A DNA stretch of 64,000 nucleotides. Origin: Bacteroidota bacterium. Its GTDB lineage: Bacteria; Bacteroidota; Bacteroidia; Flavobacteriales; Weeksellaceae. Location of the stretch: the NCBI GenBank assembly GCA_023422635.1, contig JAFAGO010000035.1:1-64000 (forward strand). The letters run 5' to 3'. The translations under genes and the position numbers were made by a program. The notes under the pieces were generated by a model. It was not told the DNA's origin. It was given only the letters and a program-made list of their open reading frames with translations, and did not search any database. Below are positions 27,632 through 36,584 of this stretch, in pieces. How positions within the stretch are numbered: the first letter of the stretch is position 1; every line of letters starts with the position of its first letter.

Positions 27632-29677
27632 ATGAAAAACAGCAAATTCCAATACATAAAAGCATTTTTCTTTGCATTTTTTCTTTTTTCATTAGGTGTA
27701 AAAGCTGATGATGGAAGTCAATTATGGTTGCGATATCCCGTGAATGAAAAACCACGAAATATTGCAATGTCAAATGCAAAAAGTCCAACTTTAGAAATTG
27801 CCAAAAAGGAATTGAACAAGCATTGGCAAGGTCAGAAAATCGATTTGAAAATTGAAAAATTTCCAGAAAGTTTTAAAGATGGATATAAAATCGTTTCCGA
27901 TAAAAATAAAATCACCATTTCGGCAAGAACGGATTTTGGATTGTTGTACGGAACCTATCATTTGTTGAATTTGCAACTTCAAAAAGCCAATACTTCCAAT
28001 CTTAAAATTGAAGAAAAACCTTCTTTCGATGTTCGAATTCTAAATCATTGGGACAATTTGGACGGAACCATTGAACGTGGCTATGCTGGGCATTCGCTTT
28101 GGAAATGGGAAGATTTGCCTTCTAAAATTTCGCCACGATATGAAGAATATGCTCGAGCAAATGCTTCAATTGGAATAAATGCGGTGGTTTTAAATAATGT
28201 AAATGCTTCCCCAAATATGCTGAGAACATACTATTTGGAAAAGGTGAAAACCTTAGCTAACATTTTCAGACCTTATGGAATTAAAGTCTATCTCTCCATC
28301 AATTTCGCTTCTCCAAAAGTAATTGGCGGATTGGAAAATTCGGATCCATTAAACCCAAAAGTAATCGATTGGTGGAAAACCAAAACTGCAGAAATTTATA
28401 AAATGATTCCAGATTTTGGAGGATTTTTGGTGAAAGCCAATTCTGAAGGTCAACCTGGTCCGCAAGATTATGGAAGAACGCACGCTGATGGTGCAAATAT
28501 GCTTGCAGATGCCTTGAAACCGCACAATGGAATCGTAATGTGGCGCGCTTTTGTGTACAGCGAAACGAATGAAGATCGTGCAAAAAAAGCTTATTTAGAA
28601 TTTATGCCTTGGGACGGACAATTTCACGATAATGTAATTATTCAAATTAAAAATGGTCCGATAGATTTTCAACCAAGAGAACCTTTTACACCGCTTTTCG
28701 GAGCGATGAAAAAAACGCCTCAAATGATTGAATTTCAGATTACCCAAGAATACTTAGGATTTTCAAATCATCTTGTTTTCCTCGCGCCTTTGTACAAAGA
28801 AACTTTAGATAGCGATACGTATGCCAACGGAAAAGGTTCCACGATTGCAAAATTGACGGATGGAACTTTGAGAAATCAAAAATTTTCAGCTATTGCTGGC
28901 GTTGCCAATATCGGTGAAGATGCAAATTACACTGGTCATCATTTTGCACAAGCAAATTGGTACACATTCGGAAGATTGGCCTGGAACCACGATTTAAGTT
29001 CCGAACAGATTGCCGATGAATGGATTAAAATGACTTTTACAGTTAAAAAAGAATTCTTAAATCCTGTCAAAGAAATGATGCTTTCTTCCAGAGAAACTGC
29101 CGTTGATTATATGATGCCGCTCGGTTTGGTGCATATTTTCGCTTCGGGACATCATTACGGTCCAGAACCTTGGGGCGATTACAAAGGCGGACGCCCAGAT
29201 TGGTCACCAGTATATTATCATCAAGCAGATGCCGTTGGTTTAGGTTTCGATCGTACAAAAACAGGAAGCAATGCAGTTGCTCAATATTTTCCACCATTGA
29301 ATGAAATCTATGGTAACATCAAAGAAACTCCTGAAAACCTATTGCTCTATTTTCATCACGTTCCGTGGAAATTCAAAATGAAAAGTGGTAAAACCATGTG
29401 GGATGAATTGGCATGGAAATACCAAACCGGGATCAATCAAGTTCGAGCATATAATACAACTTGGGAAAGTTTAAAATCATTTGTTGATGAACAAAGATTT
29501 AATGAAGTGAAAGAACGTTTAGCCATTCAATCCAGTGATGCCGTTTGGTGGAAAGATGCTTGCTTGCAGTATTTTCAAGAATTTTCAAAACTTCCGTTTC
29601 CACAAAGCGTTGAAAAACCCGAAAGAAGTTTGGAAGAATTGAAAAAAATTAAACTCAATATGATGCATCACAATTAA
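27632..29677 (+). CDS. GH67 xylan alpha-1,2-glucuronidase
   Basis: The 681-residue secreted enzyme (signal peptide to about residue 25) removes (4-O-methyl-)glucuronic acid from the ends of xylo-oligosaccharides. The family plan is complete: an N-terminal alpha/beta domain (about 30-130), a central TIM barrel with ILNHWDNLDGTIERGYAG, FGGFLVKANSEGQPGPQDYGR and MPWDGQFHDNVIIQIKNGPIDFQPREP (catalytic acids within), and a helical C-terminal domain with HYGPEPW. It is the last glycosidase of the plus-strand operon and complements the GH10 xylanase. No terminator is evident between it and transaldolase, only a new promoter. Confidence 0.93.
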   Translation: MKNSKFQYIKAFFFAFFLFSLGVKADDGSQLWLRYPVNEKPRNIAMSNAKSPTLEIAKKELNKHWQGQKIDLKIEKFPESFKDGYKIVSDKNKITISARTDFGLLYGTYHLLNLQLQKANTSNLKIEEKPSFDVRILNHWDNLDGTIERGYAGHSLWKWEDLPSKISPRYEEYARANASIGINAVVLNNVNASPNMLRTYYLEKVKTLANIFRPYGIKVYLSINFASPKVIGGLENSDPLNPKVIDWWKTKTAEIYKMIPDFGGFLVKANSEGQPGPQDYGRTHADGANMLADALKPHNGIVMWRAFVYSETNEDRAKKAYLEFMPWDGQFHDNVIIQIKNGPIDFQPREPFTPLFGAMKKTPQMIEFQITQEYLGFSNHLVFLAPLYKETLDSDTYANGKGSTIAKLTDGTLRNQKFSAIAGVANIGEDANYTGHHFAQANWYTFGRLAWNHDLSSEQIADEWIKMTFTVKKEFLNPVKEMMLSSRETAVDYMMPLGLVHIFASGHHYGPEPWGDYKGGRPDWSPVYYHQADAVGLGFDRTKTGSNAVAQYFPPLNEIYGNIKETPENLLLYFHHVPWKFKMKSGKTMWDELAWKYQTGINQVRAYNTTWESLKSFVDEQRFNEVKERLAIQSSDAVWWKDACLQYFQEFSKLPFPQSVEKPERSLEELKKIKLNMMHHN

Positions 29678-29716
29678 ATTTTTTTTTAAATATTTTAAAA
29701 TAGAAACCTTTACAGC

Positions 29717-29748
29717 ATTGTAAAAACGATAAATTAAGTGTAAATTTG
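29717..29748 (+). promoter_or_regulatory. Promoter of the transaldolase-transketolase-gal operon
   Basis: ATTG at 29717-29720 (-33) and TAAATTTG at 29741-29748 (-7) are 20 bases apart. The -7 element lies inside predicted AraR operator B. Confidence 0.65.
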
Positions 29749-29754
29749 ACACTT
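29736..29754 (+). promoter_or_regulatory. Predicted AraR operator, site B (transaldolase)
   Basis: A perfect AAGTGT-N7-ACACTT palindrome covers the -7 element of the transaldolase promoter. Binding here would block RNA polymerase directly, so repression is the expected effect. Confidence 0.7.
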
Positions 29755-29776
29755 ATAACCAATAAATCCATTTTTT

Positions 29777-30433
29777 ATGAAATTTTTTATCGACACAGCA
29801 AACCTAGATCAAATTCGTGAAGCCAACGATTTAGGAATTGTAGATGGGGTAACCACCAATCCATCGTTAATGGCAAAAGAAGGAATTACCGGCAATGATG
29901 CCATCCTTAAAAGATATAAAGATATTTGTGAAATTGTAGATGGAGCAATATCTGCTGAAGTGCTTTCCACCACTTATGAAGAAATGATTAAAGAAGGGGA
30001 AGAACTCGCGAAAATCCACCCAAATATCGTAGTAAAAATCCCGATGATTAAAGATGGGGTTAAAGCACTAAAATACTTCTCCGATAGAGGAATTAAAACC
30101 AATTGTACGCTCATTTTTTCTGCTGGACAAGCATTATTGGCAGCGAAAGCAGGCGCAACCTACGTTTCGCCATTCCTTGGTCGATTGGATGATATTTCCA
30201 CAGACGGCCTTCAACTTATTGAGGAAATAAGAATAATTTTCGATAATTACGGATTCGAAACTCAAATTTTAGCAGCATCCATCCGTCACAGCATGCACAT
30301 TATTAACTGCGCAAAAATCGGTGCTGATGTGGTAACGTGTCCATTGCCTCCAATTTTGTCTTTACTGAAACATCCATTAACCGATAGCGGTTTGGCACAA
30401 TTCATTAAAGATTCCGAAAAAATGATAGGGTAA
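29777..30433 (+). CDS. Transaldolase / fructose-6-phosphate aldolase-type
   Basis: The 218-residue enzyme belongs to the short TalC/FSA branch. It opens with KFFIDTANLDQIREA and GVTTNPSLMAKEG, and the Schiff-base lysine is Lys87 in NIVVKIPM. Small members of this family act either as transaldolases or as fructose-6-phosphate aldolases, which cannot be separated by eye. Next to the transketolase genes it most likely serves the non-oxidative pentose phosphate pathway, turning xylulose 5-phosphate from arabinose and xylose into hexose phosphates. Confidence 0.9.
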   Translation: MKFFIDTANLDQIREANDLGIVDGVTTNPSLMAKEGITGNDAILKRYKDICEIVDGAISAEVLSTTYEEMIKEGEELAKIHPNIVVKIPMIKDGVKALKYFSDRGIKTNCTLIFSAGQALLAAKAGATYVSPFLGRLDDISTDGLQLIEEIRIIFDNYGFETQILAASIRHSMHIINCAKIGADVVTCPLPPILSLLKHPLTDSGLAQFIKDSEKMIG

Positions 30434-30480
30434 AAACGAATCTCCATACCACGAAAACTAAAATTATTTAATCACAATTT

Positions 30481-31329
30481 ATGTCACACGATATTTCAAA
30501 ATTAAAAAGTATCGCTTCTCAAGTAAGAAGAGATATTGTAAGGATGGTTCATACCTGCCAATCTGGACATCCCGGTGGTTCTTTAGGTTGCACCGATTTC
30601 CTAGTTGCCCTTTATTTCGACGAAATGAAACGCAAACCTGGATTCGATATGACGGGAAAAGGCGAAGATGTTTTTTACCTTTCTAATGGGCACATTTCTC
30701 CTGTTTTTTATTCTGTTTTAGCACATGCTGGCTATTTCGAAAAAAGCGAATTGGCTACATTCCGTAAATTAAACTCAAGATTGCAAGGTCACCCAACCAC
30801 GCACGAAGGTTTGCCAGGAGTTAGAATTGCATCTGGATCTCTCGGACAAGGGATGTCGGTTGCGATTGGTCACGCTTTGGCAAAAAAACTCGATAAAGAC
30901 GAAAACTTGGTTTACAGTCTTCACGGTGATGGCGAACTTCAAGAAGGTCAAATTTGGGAAGCAATCATGTATGCCGCGCACAATAAAGTTGATAATTTAA
31001 TTTCAACCGTTGATTATAATGGTCAACAGATTGACGGACCAACATCAAAAGTACTTTCGTTAGGAAGCTTAAAAGCAAAATTTGAAGCCTTCGATTGGAA
31101 AGTGATCGAGGTTGAAAATGGAAACGATTTAGAGCAAATTTTAGCGGCAATCGACGAAGCAAAATCTTTAACTGGAAAAGGTTCACCAATTTGCATCTTG
31201 CTTAAAACAGGTATGGGACATGGCGTAGATTATATGATGGGAACTCACGCTTGGCACGGTAAAGCGCCCAACGACGAGCAATTGCAAAAAGCTTTAGATC
31301 AATTAGAAGAAACGCTAGGAGATTATTAG
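30481..31329 (+). CDS. Transketolase, N-terminal (thiamine-binding) subunit
   Basis: The 282-residue protein is the first half of a split transketolase. It has CQSGHPGGSLGCTDFL near the N-terminus and the thiamine diphosphate motif GDGELQEGQIWEA, followed by NKVDNLI. The second half is encoded separately 81 bases downstream, and the two should form a complex. It converts xylulose 5-phosphate and ribose 5-phosphate into sedoheptulose 7-phosphate and glyceraldehyde 3-phosphate. Being in the pentose locus, it is probably a dedicated copy. Confidence 0.92.
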   Translation: MSHDISKLKSIASQVRRDIVRMVHTCQSGHPGGSLGCTDFLVALYFDEMKRKPGFDMTGKGEDVFYLSNGHISPVFYSVLAHAGYFEKSELATFRKLNSRLQGHPTTHEGLPGVRIASGSLGQGMSVAIGHALAKKLDKDENLVYSLHGDGELQEGQIWEAIMYAAHNKVDNLISTVDYNGQQIDGPTSKVLSLGSLKAKFEAFDWKVIEVENGNDLEQILAAIDEAKSLTGKGSPICILLKTGMGHGVDYMMGTHAWHGKAPNDEQLQKALDQLEETLGDY

Positions 31330-31410
31330 AAGGTAGATGTCAGAAGTCGGACAAAGAAGATAAAAACCGATAACTGACAACTATTAACCATCAACCAAAA
31401 TTAAAAATCA
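31330..31410. repeat. Degenerate short-word repeat spacer
   Basis: The spacer between the two transketolase subunit genes is built of related words (GATGTCAGAAGTCGG, CCGATAACTGACAACT, AACCATCAACC). Parts match the minus strand of 27552-27631. No hairpin terminator is present, so the subunits remain cotranscribed. Confidence 0.45.
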
Positions 31411-32370
31411 ATGAAAAAATATACCTACACAGAAAGTAAAGATACGCGAAGCGGTTTCGGAGCTGGAATGGCTGAACTTGCAGATAAAAATCCTAATGTA
31501 GTGGGATTGTGTGCTGACCTAATTGGATCTTTAAAATTTGAAAAATTTATCGAAAAAGCACCTGAACGCTTTTTTCAAATCGGAATCGCCGAAGCCAATA
31601 TGATTGGTATTGCTGCTGGACTTTCCATCGGTGGTAAAATACCATTTACAGGAACGTTTGCTAACTTTTCTACAGGACGTGTTTACGATCAAATTCGCCA
31701 ATCCGTTGCCTACTCCAACAAAAATGTAAAAATTTGCGCATCTCACGCTGGTCTTACTTTAGGTGAAGATGGTGCAACGCACCAAATTTTAGAGGATATC
31801 GGATTGATGAAAATGCTTCCGGGGATGACGGTAATTAACACTTGCGATTACAATCAAACAAAAGCGGCAACCATTGCAATTGCAGATTACGATGGTCCTG
31901 TTTATCTTCGTTTCGGCAGACCAGTACTACCCGTTTTTACCGATGCAGACCAAAAATTCGAAATCGGAAAAGCATGGATTGTGAATGAAGGTACCGACGT
32001 TACCATTGCTGCCACAGGGCATTTGGTTTGGGAAGCAATTCAAGCGGGCGAAATTTTAGAAAAAGAAGGCATTGATGTTGAAATTTTGAACATCCACACC
32101 ATTAAACCATTGGATGAAGAAGCAATTTTAAAATCCATTAAAAAAACAGGTTGCGTGGTTACCGCAGAAGAACATAATAGAATTGGTGGTTTAGGCGACT
32201 CTGTAGCTCAAATCTTAACAACCGAATATTATGTTCCTCAAGAATATGTAGCCGTAAACGATTCTTTCGGCGAAAGCGGAACTCCAGCACAGTTAATGGA
32301 AAAATACGGATTAAACGCCGATGCCATTGTAAAAGCGGTAAAACGCGCGATTGAAAGAAAGCAATCTTAA
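31411..32370 (+). CDS. Transketolase, C-terminal subunit
   Basis: The 319-residue protein carries the pyrimidine-binding and C-terminal domains of transketolase. It has FFQIGIAEANMIGIAAGLS (the glutamate that activates thiamine lies in GIAEANM), TFANFSTGRVYDQIRQSVAYS and HAGLTLGEDGATHQ. It pairs with the upstream subunit. The split form is frequent in anaerobes and Bacteroidota pentose loci. Confidence 0.92.
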   Translation: MKKYTYTESKDTRSGFGAGMAELADKNPNVVGLCADLIGSLKFEKFIEKAPERFFQIGIAEANMIGIAAGLSIGGKIPFTGTFANFSTGRVYDQIRQSVAYSNKNVKICASHAGLTLGEDGATHQILEDIGLMKMLPGMTVINTCDYNQTKAATIAIADYDGPVYLRFGRPVLPVFTDADQKFEIGKAWIVNEGTDVTIAATGHLVWEAIQAGEILEKEGIDVEILNIHTIKPLDEEAILKSIKKTGCVVTAEEHNRIGGLGDSVAQILTTEYYVPQEYVAVNDSFGESGTPAQLMEKYGLNADAIVKAVKRAIERKQS

Positions 32371-32399
32371 GAACCAATTCAAAATAAATTCATTCAGAA

Positions 32400-33572
32400 A
32401 TGCAAAATCCATTAGTTGAGTATACATCAAATGCTTTTAAGGAAGAATTTGGAAGCCAGCCAGAACATATTTTTCTTTCTCCAGGTCGGGTAAATATCAT
32501 TGGCGAACATGTTGATTACAATGATGGTTACGTACTTCCCGCCTCCATCGATAAATATATTTGTTTTGCAGTAAGCGAAAATCCTACTTCAAACGAATGT
32601 ATTTTTGTGGCGAAAGATTTAAACGAAACATTTTCGTGCTCTGTTACTGAAGAACTGCAACCCGTTTCCGAAATGTGGGCCAATTATTTGTTAGGCGTTC
32701 TTCATCAAATACAGCAAAAAAATGTGCGTTTGCACGGCTTAAAAATACTCTTCAGCAGTACTATCCCCATTGGATCAGGACTTTCTTCCTCTGCTGCTCT
32801 CGAATGCGGTTTTGCATTTATCTTGAATGAAATTTTTAATATCGGAATTTCAAAAAAAGAGCTTGCGCTTATCGGACAAAAATCGGAGCATACATTCGTG
32901 GGCGTAAACTGCGGAATTATGGATCAATTCGCTTCCGTTTTCGGTAAAGAAGATCAAGTGATGTTGCTGGATTGCAATACCTTAGAACACCATTATTTTA
33001 ATGCAGAAATCAAAGGTTACCAATGGGTTCTTTTCGATAGTTGTGTAAAACACACGCATTTAACCTCTGGTTATAACGATCGAAGAGCAGATATGGAACA
33101 CGCCAAACACGTTCTTCATCAGCATTATCCTAACGTAAATAGTTTCCGGGATGTTACAGTAGACATGTTAGATGAACATCGAAATGAAATTGGCGAAATT
33201 CCCCACAAACGCAGTAATTACGTGGTTGGCGAAATTGAAAGAGTAAAAAAAACAGCCGAGGCAATGTCTCAAAATAAACCTGAAGAAGTTGGGAAATTTT
33301 TGTACGAAACGCATCAAGGTTTATCAAAAGAATATGAAGTAAGCTGCGATGAAGTTGATTTTTTAGTGGAAGAAGCAATGAAACATTCCACCGTTCAAGG
33401 TGCCCGATTAATGGGTGGTGGCTTCGGTGGATGCAGCATTAATTTAATTAAAGATGAAGATGCCGAGATGGTTATCGCAACAGTTAAAGAACGCTACAAA
33501 GATGCATTTGGAATCGAAATGAAAGTGTATCCCATAAAAATTGCTCACGGCACAAAACGTTACGAAATATGA
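32400..33572 (+). CDS. galK: Galactokinase
   Basis: The 390-residue GHMP kinase phosphorylates galactose at C1. It shows SPGRVNIIGEHVDYNDGYVLP near the N-terminus, the ATP loop PIGSGLSSSAALE, GVNCGIMDQFASVFG and the C-terminal GARLMGGGFGGCSI. It overlaps galT by four bases (ATGA), so the two are translationally coupled. Galactose would come from galactan or arabinogalactan side chains, fitting the arabinose genes. No galE is in the window. A closely related arabinokinase activity cannot be excluded but galT makes galactose the natural reading. Confidence 0.9.
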   Translation: MQNPLVEYTSNAFKEEFGSQPEHIFLSPGRVNIIGEHVDYNDGYVLPASIDKYICFAVSENPTSNECIFVAKDLNETFSCSVTEELQPVSEMWANYLLGVLHQIQQKNVRLHGLKILFSSTIPIGSGLSSSAALECGFAFILNEIFNIGISKKELALIGQKSEHTFVGVNCGIMDQFASVFGKEDQVMLLDCNTLEHHYFNAEIKGYQWVLFDSCVKHTHLTSGYNDRRADMEHAKHVLHQHYPNVNSFRDVTVDMLDEHRNEIGEIPHKRSNYVVGEIERVKKTAEAMSQNKPEEVGKFLYETHQGLSKEYEVSCDEVDFLVEEAMKHSTVQGARLMGGGFGGCSINLIKDEDAEMVIATVKERYKDAFGIEMKVYPIKIAHGTKRYEI

Positions 33573-34618
33573 GTTCCAATTTTGACGAAAACATTCATTC
33601 CCACCGCCGATACAATCCACTTTTAGATGAATGGATTTTGGTTTCTCCACAACGTGGAAAACGACCTTGGCAAGGGCAACAGGAAAAAAATGCTCAACAG
33701 GAAATTCCGAAGCATGATGCAAATTGTTATCTATGTTCAGGAAATTCGAGAATCAGTGGCGAGAAAAATCCAACGTATAAAGGTCCTTTTGTTTTTGACA
33801 ATGATTTTGGAGCTTTATTAAACGATGAGGTTCATTTTACGGATCGTACCGAATCTTTTTTTCGATTAAAACCCGAACGCGGCATCAACCGCGTTATCTG
33901 TTTTACAGAGGATCACAGTCGTACACTTCCAGAACTTTCCGTTGATCAAATTATAGAGATTATCCACGTTTGGAAGAATCAATACATCGATTTAGGAGCA
34001 AAGCCCTACATTAATCATGTGCAAATTTTCGAGAACAAAGGTGCAGTTATGGGTTGTAGCAATCCACATCCACATGGTCAAATCTGGGCACAATCGTCGC
34101 TACCCAATTTAGTGGCGAAAACACAGCAGCAGCTCAAAAACTATTTCGAAACGCATCAGCGCTCACTTCTTGAAGATTATGTACAACAAGAACTTGAAGC
34201 GGATATCCGAATAATTTTAGAAAACGATGAATTCGTTGCATTAGTTCCGTTTTGGGCGATTTGGCCCTATGAAACCTTGATTATCAGCAAAAGAAAAATA
34301 TCGAATTTAGCAGAATTTTCCGAATCCGAAATTGCGTCTTTTGCAAAAATCCTTAAAGATTTAACCATCAAATACGATAATCTTTTCGAAATACCATTTC
34401 CGTATTCCGCTGGAATTCATCAATTACCAACAGATGGTGAAGCACATCCTGAATGGCATTTTCACATGCACTTTTATCCACCTTTGTTGAGAAGTGCAAC
34501 CGTGAAAAAATTTATGGTAGGATATGAAATGCTTGCAGAAGCACAACGCGATATTACCCCAGAACAAAGTGCAGAAATCCTTAAAAAACTATCCTTGAAA
34601 CACTACAAAACGCAGTAA
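33569..34618 (+). CDS. galT: Galactose-1-phosphate uridylyltransferase
   Basis: The 349-residue enzyme exchanges galactose 1-phosphate with UDP-glucose in the Leloir pathway. It has the N-terminal RRYNPLLDEWILVSPQR, a CYLC zinc site, the active-site triad region SNPHPHGQIWAQ and the C-terminal WHFHMHFYPPLLRS. It follows galK with a four-base overlap. Confidence 0.93.
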   Translation: MSSNFDENIHSHRRYNPLLDEWILVSPQRGKRPWQGQQEKNAQQEIPKHDANCYLCSGNSRISGEKNPTYKGPFVFDNDFGALLNDEVHFTDRTESFFRLKPERGINRVICFTEDHSRTLPELSVDQIIEIIHVWKNQYIDLGAKPYINHVQIFENKGAVMGCSNPHPHGQIWAQSSLPNLVAKTQQQLKNYFETHQRSLLEDYVQQELEADIRIILENDEFVALVPFWAIWPYETLIISKRKISNLAEFSESEIASFAKILKDLTIKYDNLFEIPFPYSAGIHQLPTDGEAHPEWHFHMHFYPPLLRSATVKKFMVGYEMLAEAQRDITPEQSAEILKKLSLKHYKTQ

Positions 34619-34662
34619 ATAAAAATATCCTAATTTTGGAAAAAGAACTTACGAACATCAGT

Positions 34663-35463
34663 ATGAACGACATTAAATTAATCGTGAGCGATATGGATGG
34701 AACCCTCCTGAATTCCGATCACGAAATGAGCACCGAATTTTCAGATATTGCTAAACAGCTCAATCAACATCATATTTTATTTGTACCTGCAAGTGGTCGA
34801 CAAATGCAAGGCATCACCCAATATTTTGAAGGAGAAGAAAACCAAATGGCATTTATTGCAGAAAACGGTGGCTACTTAAAATACAAAGACGAAGATCTTT
34901 TTATTGATGCGCTCGACAACCATCTTATTCCCAATATTATTCGCGCAATTCGAGAAATTCCCGATGCAAAAGCGGTAGTTTCGGGGAAAAATAGCGCGTA
35001 TTACGAAACCGAAGATGATGAATTTGTAGCATTCTTCACAAAATATTATACTGCTAATGAAAAGCGCGAAGATTTAACGGAAATTATAAACGATAGCATA
35101 TTTAAAATCGCGGTTTACCACCCGATAAATGCAGAACAATATTTGCTTCCGACACTCAAAAAATTCAATAATGATGATCTTGAAGTGGTGGTTTCCGGAG
35201 AATTCTGGCTCGACATTATGAACAAAAATATCAACAAAGGAAATACGCTTTTAAAATTGCAAGATATTTTGGGCATTTCCGCAGAACAAACGATGGCATT
35301 TGGAGATTATCTAAATGATATTGAAATGTTGAAACTTGCGAAATATTCCTATGCAATGGAAAACGCGCATCCCGATGTAAAAAAAATCGCACAACATCAA
35401 GCTTTATCCAATGATCAGTTTGGCGTTTTGAAAGTTATTAAAGCGTATTTAAATACCCTTTAA
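34663..35463 (+). CDS. HAD-superfamily Cof-type phosphatase
   Basis: The 266-residue protein has the HAD motif I SDMDGTLLNSDHE, motif II-like VPASGRQMQG, Lys in NKNINKGNTLL and motif IV FGDYLNDIEMLKLAKYSYAMENAHP. It belongs to the Cof group of sugar-phosphate phosphatases. In this operon it may relieve sugar-phosphate build-up; the substrate is unknown. The ATG at 34663 was chosen. A TAATTTTG at 34631-34638 could be a -7 element and covers the alternative TTG start at 34636. Confidence 0.82.
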   Translation: MNDIKLIVSDMDGTLLNSDHEMSTEFSDIAKQLNQHHILFVPASGRQMQGITQYFEGEENQMAFIAENGGYLKYKDEDLFIDALDNHLIPNIIRAIREIPDAKAVVSGKNSAYYETEDDEFVAFFTKYYTANEKREDLTEIINDSIFKIAVYHPINAEQYLLPTLKKFNNDDLEVVVSGEFWLDIMNKNINKGNTLLKLQDILGISAEQTMAFGDYLNDIEMLKLAKYSYAMENAHPDVKKIAQHQALSNDQFGVLKVIKAYLNTL

Positions 35464-35619
35464 ATGCAACAAATTGGCTTTGTAGGAAAACCATTTACAT
35501 TGAAAAATTAGTACTGTTCCACTTCTCAAGAGTTCTACTCCTAACTCTTATTAAAACCATAAAACTGTGAAAACTCTACAATTGCGAACGACAAAAAACA
35601 TCAATTGTCTGAAAATAAG

Positions 35620-35627
35620 TAATTTTG
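35620..35627 (+). promoter_or_regulatory. Candidate -7 element of araR
   Basis: TAATTTTG fits TANNTTTG and lies seven bases before the araR ATG at 35635. No good -33 element or AraR palindrome was seen. The transcript would be nearly leaderless, and araR can also be read from the upstream operon. Confidence 0.35.
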
Positions 35628-35634
35628 CGCCGTG

Positions 35635-36321
35635 ATGAAAAAAAGTTATGCCCAATATCCGACTCATTTGCTTGCAGTCGATTGCATTATTTTTGGTTTT
35701 GATGGCGAAAAACTAAAAATTTTGTTAGTAAAAAGAAATTTAGAAAACCACATGGGTGAATGGTCGCTTATGGGCGGTTTTTTGAATACCGATGAAACCT
35801 TAGAAGAAGCAGCAAATCGCGTTTTAACGTCGTTAACCGGCTTAAAAAATGTGTATCTAGAACAACTAGATGTATATAGCGAAATGGATCGCGAACCAAA
35901 TGCGCGCATTATTTCTGTAAGTTATTATGCCTTGATTAATATTGGTGAAAACATCAATGTGAATGCAAAATACGATGCAAAATGGTTCCCCTTGTACAAT
36001 TCGCCTTCTTTAATTTTCGACCATAATGAAATGGTAGAAGACGCCGTTTCGCGTTTAAGAAGAAGAGCTTCTACTCGGCCAATTGGTTTTGAGTTGCTTC
36101 CAGAAAAGTTCACGATGAAGGAACTGCAAACGCTTTACGAAGCCATTTTTAATGAAAAATACGACAAACGAAATTTCATCAATAAAATTAATGGCTTGCA
36201 CATCCTGAAAAAAACAAATGAGAAAGATATGACTTCCTCCAAAAAAGGATCTTACTTGTACAAATTCGATGAATCTGAGTACAAAAAAAGACTTGCAGAA
36301 GGACTTTTATTTAAAATATAA
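35635..36321 (+). CDS. araR: Nudix-fold transcription regulator of arabinose use (AraR-like)
   Basis: The 228-residue protein has an N-terminal Nudix-fold domain (about residues 8-140) and a C-terminal winged-helix part (about 150-225, with STRPIGFELLPEKFTMKELQTLYEAI and KRNFINKI). This is the plan of the NrtR/AraR regulators; in Bacteroides a Nudix-type AraR controls L-arabinose genes. The Nudix box here (GGFLNTDETLEEAANRVLTS) keeps Gly, Glu and Arg but has RVLTSL where hydrolases have REUxEE, so the metal-binding glutamates are lost and it should be a sensor, not an enzyme. It probably binds arabinose and releases the AAGTGT-N7-ACACTT palindromes. Confidence 0.82.
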   Translation: MKKSYAQYPTHLLAVDCIIFGFDGEKLKILLVKRNLENHMGEWSLMGGFLNTDETLEEAANRVLTSLTGLKNVYLEQLDVYSEMDREPNARIISVSYYALINIGENINVNAKYDAKWFPLYNSPSLIFDHNEMVEDAVSRLRRRASTRPIGFELLPEKFTMKELQTLYEAIFNEKYDKRNFINKINGLHILKKTNEKDMTSSKKGSYLYKFDESEYKKRLAEGLLFKI

Positions 36322-36342
36322 ACATCACCAAATTAATACTTA

Positions 36343-36371
36343 AAAACCGCTTTTCGAAAGTGGTTTTTTTT
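36343..36371 (+). terminator. Terminator of the araR transcript
   Basis: A stem pairs 36343-36353 with 36357-36367 (one G-U pair) and is followed by a long T-run. Confidence 0.8.
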
Positions 36372-36485
36372 TATTTTCGAAAGAAAAGAAATGAATAAAA
36401 TCGCAGTTGTACATTTACTTCCAACTACAATTGATTTATACAAGTGAAATTACATTTTTCGCTTATTCCATATCATTTTTCAGTC

Positions 36486-36522
36486 ATAAAAAAGCACCGA
36501 TTTCCGTTAGAAATCAGTGCTT
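36486..36522 (-). terminator. Terminator of the symporter operon
   Basis: A 13-bp stem with one mismatch (36492-36504 with 36510-36522) is followed on the minus strand by a T-run. It sits downstream of the symporter stop at 36585. Confidence 0.8.
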
Positions 36523-36584
36523 GAAAAACCCTATAAATAAACGTGTATTTTTATAATCTTTTGAGGATCATTTTATTTAAGTTA

